From Bacillota bacterium (GTDB lineage: Bacteria > Bacillota > Clostridia > Acetivibrionales > JANLFN01): a stretch of 44,239 bases of DNA. Of the stretch, positions 7,581 to 15,359 are shown one piece after another. The stretch's first letter is position 1. Each line of letters opens with the position of its first letter. The stretch covers positions 1 to 44,239 of the forward strand of contig JAEWTV010000140.1 of assembly GCA_023397675.1 (NCBI GenBank). Reading direction: 5' to 3'. The notes beneath the pieces were generated by a model. That model had not been told where the DNA came from, ran no database searches, and worked only from the letters and a program-made list of their open reading frames with translations. The position numbers and the translations under genes are program-made.

Positions 7581-8051
7581 ATGGAACAAAGTCCAGTAAC
7601 TGGCATTACCGTATCATATAACGTTGCTTTGATTACCGTTGATAACCTTCCGAGCAAAATGAACCTTATTTCAAGTATTTTTAACACTATTGCCTCACAG
7701 CAGATAAATATTGATATGATAAGCCAATCCCCTACATACAAGGGAAGTATCAATATATCATTCAGTTTACCTTCAGATGATCTTGTTAAGGCTATAAGCT
7801 CACTGAACAGCTTTAAAAAGGATGTTCCTAATCTACATGTTGAAGTTGAGGCTAACAATGCCAAGCTGAATGTCTACGGTGAAAAAATGAAGAATGTTCC
7901 TGGCGTTGCAGCAAGGCTTTATACCCTGCTTGCAGGCAATGATATTGAAATCAAGCTTGTTACAACCTCCGAGGTTGACATATCCTATTTAATTGCTGAA
8001 AAGGATATTGACAAAGCCATTGAGTCAATAAAATCAGAGTACAACTTGTAA
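7581..8051 (+). CDS. stand-alone double ACT protein (aspartokinase regulatory-domain-like)
   Basis: The protein is 156 residues with two ACT domains and no catalytic domain. The first begins VTGITVSYNVALITV and the second KMKNVPGVAARLYTLLAGN; both resemble the C-terminal lysine/threonine-sensing ACT pair of aspartate kinase (compare the family pattern PGVAARxFxxLA, then STSExxIS). The kinase part (the N-terminal K-F/Y-GG-S motif region) is absent, and the start has a good GGAGGTG site, so this is not a fragment left by a frameshift. It closes the lysine operon and is followed by a hairpin. It may sense lysine and bind another enzyme of the pathway; that is inference. Confidence 0.85.
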   Translation: MEQSPVTGITVSYNVALITVDNLPSKMNLISSIFNTIASQQINIDMISQSPTYKGSINISFSLPSDDLVKAISSLNSFKKDVPNLHVEVEANNAKLNVYGEKMKNVPGVAARLYTLLAGNDIEIKLVTTSEVDISYLIAEKDIDKAIESIKSEYNL

Positions 8052-8067
8052 ATACATTTTATCAACC

Positions 8068-8096
8068 AGGCTGCAGCCCTTCTGCAGCCTGTGTTT
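8068..8096 (+). terminator. terminator of the lysine operon
   Basis: A 9-bp perfect stem (AGGCTGCAG with CTGCAGCCT) closes a CCCTT loop, 16 nt after the last stop codon. The following T-run (GTGTTT) is weak, so termination may be partial. Confidence 0.65.
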
Positions 8097-8158
8097 CGAC
8101 ATCAAAACAGGATTGACATAAAAAAGTTGCATTTTCCATAATTTTTTATGTCGAAACA
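8092..8158. promoter_or_regulatory. inverted pair of Spo0A-like boxes flanking a promoter
   Basis: Two perfect 11-bp arms, TGTTTCGACAT (8092-8102) and ATGTCGAAACA (8148-8158), face each other 45 bp apart. Each contains TGTCGAA, the known Spo0A box core. The right arm ends 2 bp before the -35 of the tRNA-Leu promoter; the left arm overlaps the tail of the lysine-operon terminator. A regulatory role is inferred. Confidence 0.4.
8113..8142 (+). promoter_or_regulatory. possible upstream tandem promoter for tRNA-Leu
   Basis: TTGACA at 8113-8118 and CATAAT at 8137-8142 with an 18-bp spacer, lying between the two inverted TGTCGAA boxes. Confidence 0.45.
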
Positions 8159-8160
8159 TA

Positions 8161-8189
8161 TTGACACAGAGCATATATGCTAGTATAAT
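8161..8189 (+). promoter_or_regulatory. consensus sigma-A promoter of tRNA-Leu
   Basis: TTGACA at 8161-8166 and TATAAT at 8184-8189 with exactly 17 bp between them: a perfect consensus, as often seen for stable RNA genes. Transcription would begin about 8196, some 36 nt ahead of the mature tRNA. Confidence 0.9.
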
Positions 8190-8231
8190 TGATTATGCTG
8201 CTCCGGTGAAAAGCTTGAGCGGCACAGATTT

Positions 8232-8315
8232 GCGGTCGTGGCGGAACTGGCAGACGCGTACGTTTGAGGGGCGTATGGTAATACCGTATGGGTTCAAGTC
8301 CCATCGACCGCACCA
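8232..8315 (+). tRNA. tRNA-Leu (anticodon GAG)
   Basis: The acceptor arms GCGGTCG and CGACCGC pair and are followed by discriminator A and an encoded CCA. The D arm (GCG...CGC) is present. The anticodon loop TTGAGGG on the stem TACGT/GCGTA gives anticodon GAG. The long variable arm (GGTAATACC) is typical of leucine tRNAs. The T arm ATGGG-TTCAAGT-CCCAT is intact. It reads CUC/CUU codons. It has its own consensus promoter and terminator. Confidence 0.96.
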
Positions 8316-8359
8316 AAAAAGAGAGTATCTTCTAGATAGAGGATGCTCTCTTTTCTTAT
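8294..8359 (+). repeat. 66-bp direct repeat, copy 1 (tRNA-Leu 3' end plus terminator)
   Basis: This copy covers the last 22 nt of the tRNA-Leu gene, including CCA, and the whole terminator. It recurs without any mismatch at 8479-8544, offset by 185 bp. Confidence 0.95.
8316..8354 (+). terminator. terminator of tRNA-Leu
   Basis: A stem of AGAGAG paired with CTCTCT plus inner pairs, followed by TTTTCTT, directly after the tRNA CCA end. A-runs on the other side make it symmetric. It is part of the 66-bp repeat. Confidence 0.85.
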
Positions 8360-8478
8360 GTTCAGATGGGGCTTGGACCCGGGAGGGCACGAGCCGTTAT
8401 GGATATGCCTAAATGGCATATCTATAGGCGAGTGTGCTGAGACTAAAGTCGAGGCGGCAGTATGGCGTAGCCAGACGG
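8360..8478 (+). other. 119-bp insert between the two tRNA-end repeats
   Basis: No convincing gene. It holds a perfect 8-bp hairpin (GATATGCC-TAAAT-GGCATATC) and is more GC-rich than its surroundings. Its last 30 bases weakly resemble the tRNA-Leu variable-arm region, so it may be a rearranged piece of a second tRNA copy, or the core left after loss of an inserted element. Confidence 0.5.
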
Positions 8479-8544
8479 TCAAGTCCCATCGACCGCACCA
8501 AAAAAGAGAGTATCTTCTAGATAGAGGATGCTCTCTTTTCTTAT
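8479..8544 (+). repeat. 66-bp direct repeat, copy 2 (displaced tRNA-Leu 3' end plus terminator)
   Basis: Perfect copy of 8294-8359. No tRNA 5' half precedes it, so it cannot encode a tRNA. The arrangement (intact tRNA, short core, displaced tRNA end) is what integration at a tRNA 3' end leaves behind; a 185-bp tandem duplication is the alternative. Confidence 0.95.
8503..8539 (-). terminator. terminator of the chemotaxis receptor gene (within repeat copy 2)
   Basis: The symmetric AGAGAG/CTCTCT hairpin of the second repeat copy is followed on the minus strand by six T residues, about 12-48 nt after the receptor stop codon. The receptor gene has thus acquired the duplicated tRNA terminator as its own. 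Confidence 0.75.
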
Positions 8545-8550
8545 CCTATA

Positions 8551-10032
8551 TTATTTTTTTATCATTTCCTTCAGTTCATCTGAAAGCTGTTTTATATCAT
8601 TGATCGAATGTTTAATATGTAAAATATCATTATTTTCATTTTCCAGAGTAGCTGATACTTCCTCACTCGACGCTGCATGCTGTTGTGAAGTAGCTGCAAT
8701 AGTTTCAATCTGAACATGGACTTTTGCAAACATTTCCGAAATATCCGCTATCATTGATTTCTCAGTATTCAATGAATTAATTGTCAATTCAGTAGCATTC
8801 CGAACATCACCAAAATACCCGGCCACCTCATTCATAATTGTATTCCCCGTTTCTACTGCCTTTTCACCATTCTCAACCATATCTAAGGCCATAGAAGTTT
8901 TTTCACCGACCTGCTTGATAATTGTATTGATATCTTTAACAATGCCTCCGCTTTGTTCGGCTAACTGTCTTATTTCCTGTGCTACGACAGAGAACCCCTT
9001 TCCGTTTTCTCCCGCTCTGGCAGCTTCAATGGCAGCGTTCAACGCCAATAAATTTGTTTGCCGTGCTATATCATTAATTCCTTCAAGGAAGTTGTTAATG
9101 TTGTTGATATTAACCTGTAACTCATTTACGGTTGTTAATGCCGTGCCAATAGCTTGATTGATTATTTGCATCTGAGCAGTCATTGCGTTGGTTTTCTCCG
9201 AACCCATAGAGACACTGTTCGAAATTTCTTTGGAAGTTCTTGATATATCTTCGGATATTTTCTTTGTTTCGTTGACCTCAAATAACGCATTGGACATGTT
9301 TGTATTGATATTACTTATGTTTTCGGCATTAATCTGGGTTCCCTGGGCCATTTCTCCTATCGCTTTAGTAACATCATCGCTCGATTTCACGATAGAACTC
9401 ATATTTTGCTCAAGAATGGTACACTCTTCGTTCAGGATTTTCGATGATCTTTCAATCTTTTCCATGGATACTTTTAGTTTTCCAAGCAAACCGCTTGCTT
9501 CCTTTTCCTTATTGCTTGAATTAACAATCATTCCATTTCCCAATTTATTCACGAAGAAAAGCACTATAAAAATACCGTTAATTACAACCAATGTAGAAAT
9601 CAGATAACTAATCGGGCGTATTTTACCGAACAGCATTTCATTGTTGGTAAAGTACAAGACTACAAAAGTTAAATTTAAAACTCCCCCATAAATAACAAGA
9701 ATTTCTTTTGAGAAATATAGAGCAAGTATTACAATAGATGCAGCAATTGTATATTGAGTTGTTTGATCCGTTGGATCACTGCTGAGAGTTGACAAAGCAC
9801 CAGCAAGAATGACGATACTATAGAATATTCCTTTGATTTTACTGTTTATCGGAATAAAATAGGTTAACACAACAACAACTGAACAAGCTATGAATGGTAA
9901 TGACGATTGGAGTGCATTTGATAAATTTGATGTAACAAAATAGCTTACAATTGAAAAAAGACAAACAATAAGAATGATAACAATACAAAACTTGTCTGCC
10001 TTTTTTGGGTTAAATCCAGAAGCGTCTTTCAT
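8551..10032 (-). CDS. methyl-accepting chemotaxis protein without periplasmic sensor
   Basis: Chemoreceptor of 493 residues. The N-terminal ~165 residues hold about six closely spaced membrane helices with only short loops and no large external domain; a coiled-coil signalling region follows. The conserved hairpin tip is IARQTNLLALNAAIEAARAGENGKGFSVVAQEIRQLAEQS, near residues 310-350. No HAMP domain is obvious. It should signal through CheW/CheA, perhaps sensing within the membrane. The start is the ATG at 10032, because AAGGGGGAAAG precedes it; upstream in-frame ATGs lack a binding site. It lies alone between a displaced tRNA-Leu end and a decayed tRNA-like sequence. Confidence 0.9.
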   Translation of the reverse strand: MKDASGFNPKKADKFCIVIILIVCLFSIVSYFVTSNLSNALQSSLPFIACSVVVVLTYFIPINSKIKGIFYSIVILAGALSTLSSDPTDQTTQYTIAASIVILALYFSKEILVIYGGVLNLTFVVLYFTNNEMLFGKIRPISYLISTLVVINGIFIVLFFVNKLGNGMIVNSSNKEKEASGLLGKLKVSMEKIERSSKILNEECTILEQNMSSIVKSSDDVTKAIGEMAQGTQINAENISNINTNMSNALFEVNETKKISEDISRTSKEISNSVSMGSEKTNAMTAQMQIINQAIGTALTTVNELQVNINNINNFLEGINDIARQTNLLALNAAIEAARAGENGKGFSVVAQEIRQLAEQSGGIVKDINTIIKQVGEKTSMALDMVENGEKAVETGNTIMNEVAGYFGDVRNATELTINSLNTEKSMIADISEMFAKVHVQIETIAATSQQHAASSEEVSATLENENNDILHIKHSINDIKQLSDELKEMIKK

Positions 10033-10239
10033 GATACTTTCCCCCTTTTTTATAATTACCGTCATCATAAATAGTTTTTCAATTATATCTTGGAATAAAA
10101 GAATGTAATATGTGTAATTGTATTATCCATTAACACATTGTTTTGAAGCTCATATGTATATCTTTGTAATTTAATTTTCTAATGAATATAATAACACTAT
10201 ATTTTACATTCTTCTATATTTTTTGACAAAATATTTACC

Positions 10240-10335
10240 TTCTGTCGACTTTCTGGCCAATAAAATAACTATTAATTAATGCTGCCAAAGGCATATCGTA
10301 ACACCTTATTTGTTGAAGTTCCATCGATCAAACAA
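10240..10335 (+). pseudogene. decayed tRNA-Leu copy
   Basis: Bases 10290-10335 align without gaps to bases 8270-8315 of the intact tRNA-Leu (variable arm, T arm, acceptor 3' strand, CCA position), with 34 of 46 identities by my count. Upstream, GTCG and CTGGC blocks recall the 5' half, but an AT-rich stretch lengthens the anticodon region and the acceptor stem cannot close. A strong terminator follows, as in the intact gene. It is not a functional tRNA. Confidence 0.5.
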
Positions 10336-10336
10336 G

Positions 10337-10375
10337 AAAAAAGTACTTCACATTTAAAGTGAAGTACTTTTTTAC
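10337..10375 (-). terminator. terminator of the SLH protein gene
   Basis: Perfect 10-bp arms AGTACTTCAC (10342-10351) and GTGAAGTACT (10359-10368), with T-runs on both strands. On the minus strand it serves the surface-protein gene ending at 10486; on the plus strand it follows the decayed tRNA. Confidence 0.85.
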
Positions 10376-10400
10376 TTACATCTTTCTATACTTGCGTTAA

Positions 10401-10431
10401 GGGCCGCAGCATTTTTATTTTGCTGCAGCCC
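10401..10431. repeat. GC-rich hairpin downstream of the SLH gene
   Basis: An 11-bp stem with one mismatch (GGGCCGCAGCA with TGCTGCAGCCC) and an AT-rich 9-nt loop, without a T-run on the minus strand. It may protect the 3' end of the surface-protein mRNA ahead of the terminator at 10337-10375. Confidence 0.5.
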
Positions 10432-10485
10432 CTTTGCCTCTTATATTACTTAGCTCCAGATATTTTGTCATATTGTACTTGATTT

Positions 10486-13400
10486 TTAAATCAGTTTTGA
10501 CTTCTGCAGTAACCTTTCAACCATAACTGCCACTTCGGCACGTGTAACATAGCTCTTGGGTGAAATAGTGTTTGTACCCGTACCAGAGATTATACCTGCT
10601 TTTACACAGACTGCTATGTTTCCTTCTGCATAATCTGAAGTAAATGCTCCGTCACTATAAGTACCCAAAAGCTTCGTTATCTCACTGTCAGTCATACTTA
10701 CCTTTAACCCTGTAGTTTTCATAGCATTGGCTATCATGGTCATTGCCTGCTCGCGTGTGATTGTATCTTTTGGTCCAAAAGTATCCTTACTATAACCATT
10801 GATAATGCCATATGATGCTGCTGTCTTAATATACCCACAATACCATGCAGCTTGGTCAACATCTTTAAAGCTGCTTGTACCTGTTCCCGGCTCAAGCCCC
10901 AGTGCTCTGACTATAATTGATGCGAATTCAGCACGTGTGATGTTGCGGGCTGGCTCATATTTGTTGTTTCCAACACCTGTTACTATCATTCTTGAGCCCA
11001 TATTATTAATAGCATTCTTAGCCCAATGATTTTCAACGTCTGAGAACTCAATTGGGTTCCAAATTACTGAATATACACTGTTTGTAAGGCTGTTTATCTT
11101 TGCGTAGTATTTACCATTTATTACTATGATTTCAGTCGGGACATGACGTGTGCTTCCATCCGGCTTAACAACAATACCTGTTGTAATTTTATTTGGATCA
11201 ACGCCATCAGGTATGGCTACCATTCTTTCCACATATGAGTTAAATGTGCTCACCTCTGTAGTTTGGCCATTATATGTGCAGCTGACTGTAAATTCCACTG
11301 CCGGAACTACAATTGCGAAGCCGCCGTCCTCAGCTGAATTTTTAGTAACTGTAACCATTGTATCTGATGGCTCAGATATCGAAACATCAACTGTAATGTC
11401 CCCAAGGGATACATTCGTTCCAAACTGTTGAGATACAGCGTCAATATTTATCTGTGACGCAGGGAGAGTATACATTGCGGAATTGGTTTGAATGACAAGC
11501 GTCGCCTCTTTATTCTCCATTTCTTTAACTGCTTTGCCGTCCAGCCTTCCTACTGTTGTATCGGCACCTGTTTTTACAGGTACTTCGATTGTTGTGCCCT
11601 TGCCAGACTTATCCAGTATATCTTTTAAATCTTCAGAGGTCATTGTTACAGTTGTCTTTTTGCTTCCACCTGAAGTTGTGGTTTCTACTTTCCCAGCATT
11701 CTGCGTTTTACCATTTACAACAACTGATGAATTATCATTGTTGGAAGAAGGACTTGGAGAATTTGGAGGTCCTGCAGGCGCTCCCCCACCGGTTGAATAT
11801 ACAGAAACCAAATAGCTTGTACCATTTGAAAGTCCCGTGATCTCGGTGCCTGTCAGTTCAGCAATGTCAGAAGCGTTTGCTGAAAGCGTTCCGTCTGCTT
11901 TAACATAATAAGTATTTGAGCCAACTATAACCTTGTACTTTGTTCCAGCTGAAAGAGCGGTGATTGTTCCGTCTCCAGCCTTGCCAAGCGAACCAGATGT
12001 AAGAACAACAGCTTTTTCGGTACCTGTTTTTAGATAGATATCAGACACAGATGCGTTTGCACCTGTTGTAAGCTTAGATATAGTATCGCCGTTTGTTGTG
12101 CTGATGCTGTTTGCAAACGCAGAATCACTTGTCCATGCAGCAAACGACTTTCCTGTAAGAAAATTAAAAGCAATCAATGAAGAATTTGAATAATTTGAAG
12201 GAGTGATATTAAAGCTGCTGCCAGCTGCTGCACCCTTTACCAAGATTTCACAATCGTTAGAGGCATGAATCGTTTTACCAAGCAGTGTTGTATTTGCACC
12301 CATCCTTAAGTAAATATTATTTCCAAAAGCAGATACAATTTCCGGGGTGCCTGAAATAGTCAGAAAGCGCCTATTACCAACTCCGTACCCTATGGGGTCA
12401 TTGGAAATAAACGAACCGCCTGAAATGGTAGAGTTTGATGACTGGGATGATGAGTTCGCTATACAAATGCTCTGCTGAGCGGTTCCGTTTCCTGCCGTAA
12501 AGCTTCCACCTGTAACAGACATTTTTGCAGCGTTATTGATGATTATACTTTTTTGTCCCTCAACACTGAACGTACCTCCGCTTACTGTAAGCTGACCCTC
12601 ACCAGAATCTGAGTTTAAATTCATAATGCTTCTAAAATCATTTCCAGAACCTGTAAACGTGCCGTCGCTGATTGTTAGAGTCCCTTCATTTAAAAGGCAT
12701 TTAGAATTAACTCCTGAGCCTGTAAACGTACCACCACTGATCGTCGCTATACTTTTATTTGTTGAGTTCTCCAGGCCGAAACTGATACTACCGGTCGTAG
12801 ATATCTGACCATTGGACATTGTAAATGTTCCGCGGTTTAGTATTCCGTTCGTATTATCAGAGCTTGTGTTTATTGAGGTTGTTCCCTTTACAGCCAGAGT
12901 TGCCGATGACATAACATAAACAGCATAGAATGTAGTTGATGAGTTAACATTTGCACTAACAGCCAGGCCATCGAAAATGACTCCCGTATTGGGAATAACC
13001 AGACCAAACCCTGCATCTGTAATTGTATCTTGAATCTCAACATTTCCAGAATATGTAGCTGCTTTAAGTCCGTTTTTAAGCATATTTATATTGCCTGACT
13101 GTGACTGTTCGTTTACTTTTAAAGACGTGGAGCTTGTTCCAAGCTGAATGGTAAGAACACCATCAGTCCCCTTATTACTACACACTTTTAGGGCATCTGC
13201 AAGTGTCGAATACGTATCTTTATCACCACTGACGCTATAGCTTGCCGGTCCGCCTGTAATAACATAATCAGCATCAACAACTGTATTTGTATTAAGATAA
13301 ATGCTTGTCACTGACGAATTAGGTCCAGTTGTAAGATTGGAAAGAGTATCAGTATTTGTCGTACTAATAACGTTGCTTCGCACAGAGTCACTTGTCCAAT

Positions 13401-14778
13401 TGGTAAATGTGCTGCCTGCTTGCAAGTTCTCGGCAGAAACCTTTGCTTCTGTGTAATTTGTGCTATTGAATACATAAGGATTACTCCCTGTTCCCGAAAT
13501 AATAACATTTGCCTTGTTGCTACCGTATACGGTCTTACCAAAAATACTTGCGCTTAATGAATCGGGGTCAGTAGCTCCTGTTTCACTCATATTATATAAA
13601 AATATACTTTTCGATATTGCAGAGGAAAGCTCGGAAGTATTTGAAATATTTAACTGCGCAGGGAATGTACTCATTCCACTGGCGCATAAGATTGCACACG
13701 ACATTTCACCTGTGCCCAGTGAACTTATTCGGCCGCCGCTTACGTTTACTGTTCCCATCATGTTCAATATTCCTATTGAATTAGAACCTGTTGCGGTAAG
13801 AGTTCCTCCGGTGATGTTTACCGTTCCATTCTTACTCAAGCTCTTTGTAGAAATCGTTACAGCACTGCTGACTCCTGTAATATCTGCACTTCCGGAGATC
13901 TCCAAAACCGAATTGGTTGCATCACTCATTAATATAGCACCAGCCATCATCTTTGAACCAGCTGCTGAGATTGTGCCACCGCTAATTGTGGTCTTTCCAG
14001 AATTCGCCCCAATGCCGATACCTCCATTTTCATCATCACCTGAACTCGAGGCCTTAATTGTTCCTCCGGAAACTGTTACAGTACCAGCAGAGAATTGGCC
14101 GAGTGCAAATCCGTTATTTCCGCATGTTTCAATCGTTCCACCACTAATAACCGTGGAAGCTGTCCCGTTACAAAATAATGCAATACCTGAGCCGTTGGTG
14201 TTGGCTGCGGTAATAGTGCCGTCTTCTACTGTAACACTGCCGCTAACAGCATTTATTGCACGATCATTAGAATCATTGACGGTTATAGAAGTGCCGCTTT
14301 TTACCATCAGTGAGCCGCCGCTGACATAAATCGCCGAAAGCTCTGTATAAGAGCTTCCACTGTCTTCTACTGTCAGACCACTGAAGAAAGCGGTGACACC
14401 AGTAGGAATGCCAAGCCCATATGAAGTACTCCCGCTGGAAAGCTTAGCATCCCGCATTATTGTGACACTACCAATATATGTTGCTGAAATGAGTGATTGT
14501 GAAGTATCCGAAGTTAGAATCTCTTTTACTACAAAATCTGAGCCGCTGATTCCGAACTGTATTGTGAGAACACTGTCACCACCTGCATTAGTACACACTG
14601 CAAGGGCTGCATTAAGTGTTGCGTAAGAACCATTGCCGTCAACCTGGTAGTCGCCGGGGTTGCCACTGATTCTATAATCAGCAACAGCTCCTGCACTTAC
14701 CGACAATGTCATCATTGGCATAAGCGACACTATCATTACTAATGCAAGTAAAACACTTACAATTTTTTTTCTTTTCAT
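10486..14778 (-). CDS. large secreted beta-helix surface protein with three SLH domains
   Basis: 1430 residues. Signal peptide at 1-30 (KRKK, then a hydrophobic stretch ending SVSAGA). Two long internal repeats follow, about 30-495 and 498-920. Each starts ADY-I-G-P--Y-V and ends STTN-DTL/IS-LTTG-N-SV--IYL-T. Inside, short SGGT/SGSG-type turns recur every 20-25 residues, the look of a right-handed parallel beta-helix. A Ser/Pro/Asn-rich linker near 1000 and a further domain lead to three SLH repeats (about 1240-1430) with FSDV-NHWA and ITRAEFA motifs, which anchor proteins to wall polysaccharide. The start is the ATG three codons after a first one, behind AAGGAG. Ligand or enzymatic role is unknown; adhesion or polysaccharide contact is plausible. 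Confidence 0.9.
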   Translation of the reverse strand: MKRKKIVSVLLALVMIVSLMPMMTLSVSAGAVADYRISGNPGDYQVDGNGSYATLNAALAVCTNAGGDSVLTIQFGISGSDFVVKEILTSDTSQSLISATYIGSVTIMRDAKLSSGSTSYGLGIPTGVTAFFSGLTVEDSGSSYTELSAIYVSGGSLMVKSGTSITVNDSNDRAINAVSGSVTVEDGTITAANTNGSGIALFCNGTASTVISGGTIETCGNNGFALGQFSAGTVTVSGGTIKASSSGDDENGGIGIGANSGKTTISGGTISAAGSKMMAGAILMSDATNSVLEISGSADITGVSSAVTISTKSLSKNGTVNITGGTLTATGSNSIGILNMMGTVNVSGGRISSLGTGEMSCAILCASGMSTFPAQLNISNTSELSSAISKSIFLYNMSETGATDPDSLSASIFGKTVYGSNKANVIISGTGSNPYVFNSTNYTEAKVSAENLQAGSTFTNWTSDSVRSNVISTTNTDTLSNLTTGPNSSVTSIYLNTNTVVDADYVITGGPASYSVSGDKDTYSTLADALKVCSNKGTDGVLTIQLGTSSTSLKVNEQSQSGNINMLKNGLKAATYSGNVEIQDTITDAGFGLVIPNTGVIFDGLAVSANVNSSTTFYAVYVMSSATLAVKGTTSINTSSDNTNGILNRGTFTMSNGQISTTGSISFGLENSTNKSIATISGGTFTGSGVNSKCLLNEGTLTISDGTFTGSGNDFRSIMNLNSDSGEGQLTVSGGTFSVEGQKSIIINNAAKMSVTGGSFTAGNGTAQQSICIANSSSQSSNSTISGGSFISNDPIGYGVGNRRFLTISGTPEIVSAFGNNIYLRMGANTTLLGKTIHASNDCEILVKGAAAGSSFNITPSNYSNSSLIAFNFLTGKSFAAWTSDSAFANSISTTNGDTISKLTTGANASVSDIYLKTGTEKAVVLTSGSLGKAGDGTITALSAGTKYKVIVGSNTYYVKADGTLSANASDIAELTGTEITGLSNGTSYLVSVYSTGGGAPAGPPNSPSPSSNNDNSSVVVNGKTQNAGKVETTTSGGSKKTTVTMTSEDLKDILDKSGKGTTIEVPVKTGADTTVGRLDGKAVKEMENKEATLVIQTNSAMYTLPASQINIDAVSQQFGTNVSLGDITVDVSISEPSDTMVTVTKNSAEDGGFAIVVPAVEFTVSCTYNGQTTEVSTFNSYVERMVAIPDGVDPNKITTGIVVKPDGSTRHVPTEIIVINGKYYAKINSLTNSVYSVIWNPIEFSDVENHWAKNAINNMGSRMIVTGVGNNKYEPARNITRAEFASIIVRALGLEPGTGTSSFKDVDQAAWYCGYIKTAASYGIINGYSKDTFGPKDTITREQAMTMIANAMKTTGLKVSMTDSEITKLLGTYSDGAFTSDYAEGNIAVCVKAGIISGTGTNTISPKSYVTRAEVAVMVERLLQKSKLI

Positions 14779-14818
14779 TATTAGCATCTCCTTGTTATTT
14801 ATATGATATAGTCATCTT

Positions 14819-15163
14819 TCATTTCATCAGACAATTATTCAGCTTTTCCCTACTCAAAGGGTAGCTAAGATATCCGTAAGCACCGACTTCATATGCATCG
14901 ACCGCATAGTTTTTGTCCTCCGATACAAAAATGACACGGGTATCTATGCTAATCTGCTGTACTATCCCAGCTGCTTTCAAGCCAGGTATTCCATTTTTCC
15001 CAAGCCGGATAAAACAGAAATCCGGAGGAGATTTTACTACCTGTTCAATAAATAGTTCGTAGTTCTCAAAAGCCTCTATACCGTCTGTTTTCTTATTTTC
15101 TAATAGCCACTTAAGAAGCTGCTCCCGGATTTTCCCCTGTAAATCCAGTATATATACCCTCAA
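14819..15163 (-). CDS. degenerate receiver-domain protein
   Basis: 114 residues with the fold pattern of a CheY-type receiver and nothing else. It aligns with the receiver of the SARP regulator upstream: VIFVSEDKNYAVDAYEVGAYGYLSYPL matches IVFVTAFDHYAVEAFELHAMDYLLKPI. The key residues are lost: one acidic residue instead of the DD pair near the N-terminus, Arg in place of the phosphorylated Asp (FCFIRLGKNG), and Ser-Tyr for the conserved Lys-Pro neighbourhood. It probably cannot be phosphorylated in the normal way and may bind a partner constitutively. TTG start behind a G-rich site. It directly precedes the SLH protein gene (40 nt) and probably shares its transcript. Confidence 0.75.
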   Translation of the reverse strand: MRVYILDLQGKIREQLLKWLLENKKTDGIEAFENYELFIEQVVKSPPDFCFIRLGKNGIPGLKAAGIVQQISIDTRVIFVSEDKNYAVDAYEVGAYGYLSYPLSREKLNNCLMK

Positions 15164-15227
15164 CCAAACACCCCCCCGATGAATGAAACGCTAAGGTAAA
15201 ATATTCCATTCCACTTTTTTTGTTTGA

Positions 15228-15236
15228 ATTATATCA
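15228..15236 (-). promoter_or_regulatory. extended -10 promoter of the receiver-SLH pair
   Basis: TG-A-TATAAT on the minus strand, about 65 bp ahead of the TTG start and just downstream of the terminator of the SARP operon. No good -35 is visible. Confidence 0.5.
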
Positions 15237-15275
15237 GACAGTTTTCAACATTTTTTCTACAAATAAATAACAAAA

Positions 15276-15320
15276 AGAAAACCAGTATTTGTTGGATTGT
15301 GACCAAATACTGGTTTTTTA
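15276..15320 (-). terminator. terminator after the SARP regulator gene
   Basis: Perfect 12-bp arms AACCAGTATTTG (15280-15291) and CAAATACTGGTT (15304-15315), with T-rich tracts on both sides. It separates the kinase/regulator transcript from the receiver/SLH transcript. Confidence 0.9.
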
Positions 15321-15359
15321 ATTATTTCAAAATTTATTGAATTATTATGATTGGAAGTA

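Noticed and set aside
8161..8412. 83-codon open frame across the tRNA-Leu gene
   Set aside because: It begins in the promoter and reads through the tRNA and terminator; no ribosome binding site.
13514..14329. 271-codon open frame on the plus strand opposite the SLH gene
   Set aside because: It runs antisense to a repetitive Ser/Thr/Gly-rich gene whose codon bias leaves few stops on the other strand. No start site, no domain, Pro/Val-rich shadow composition.
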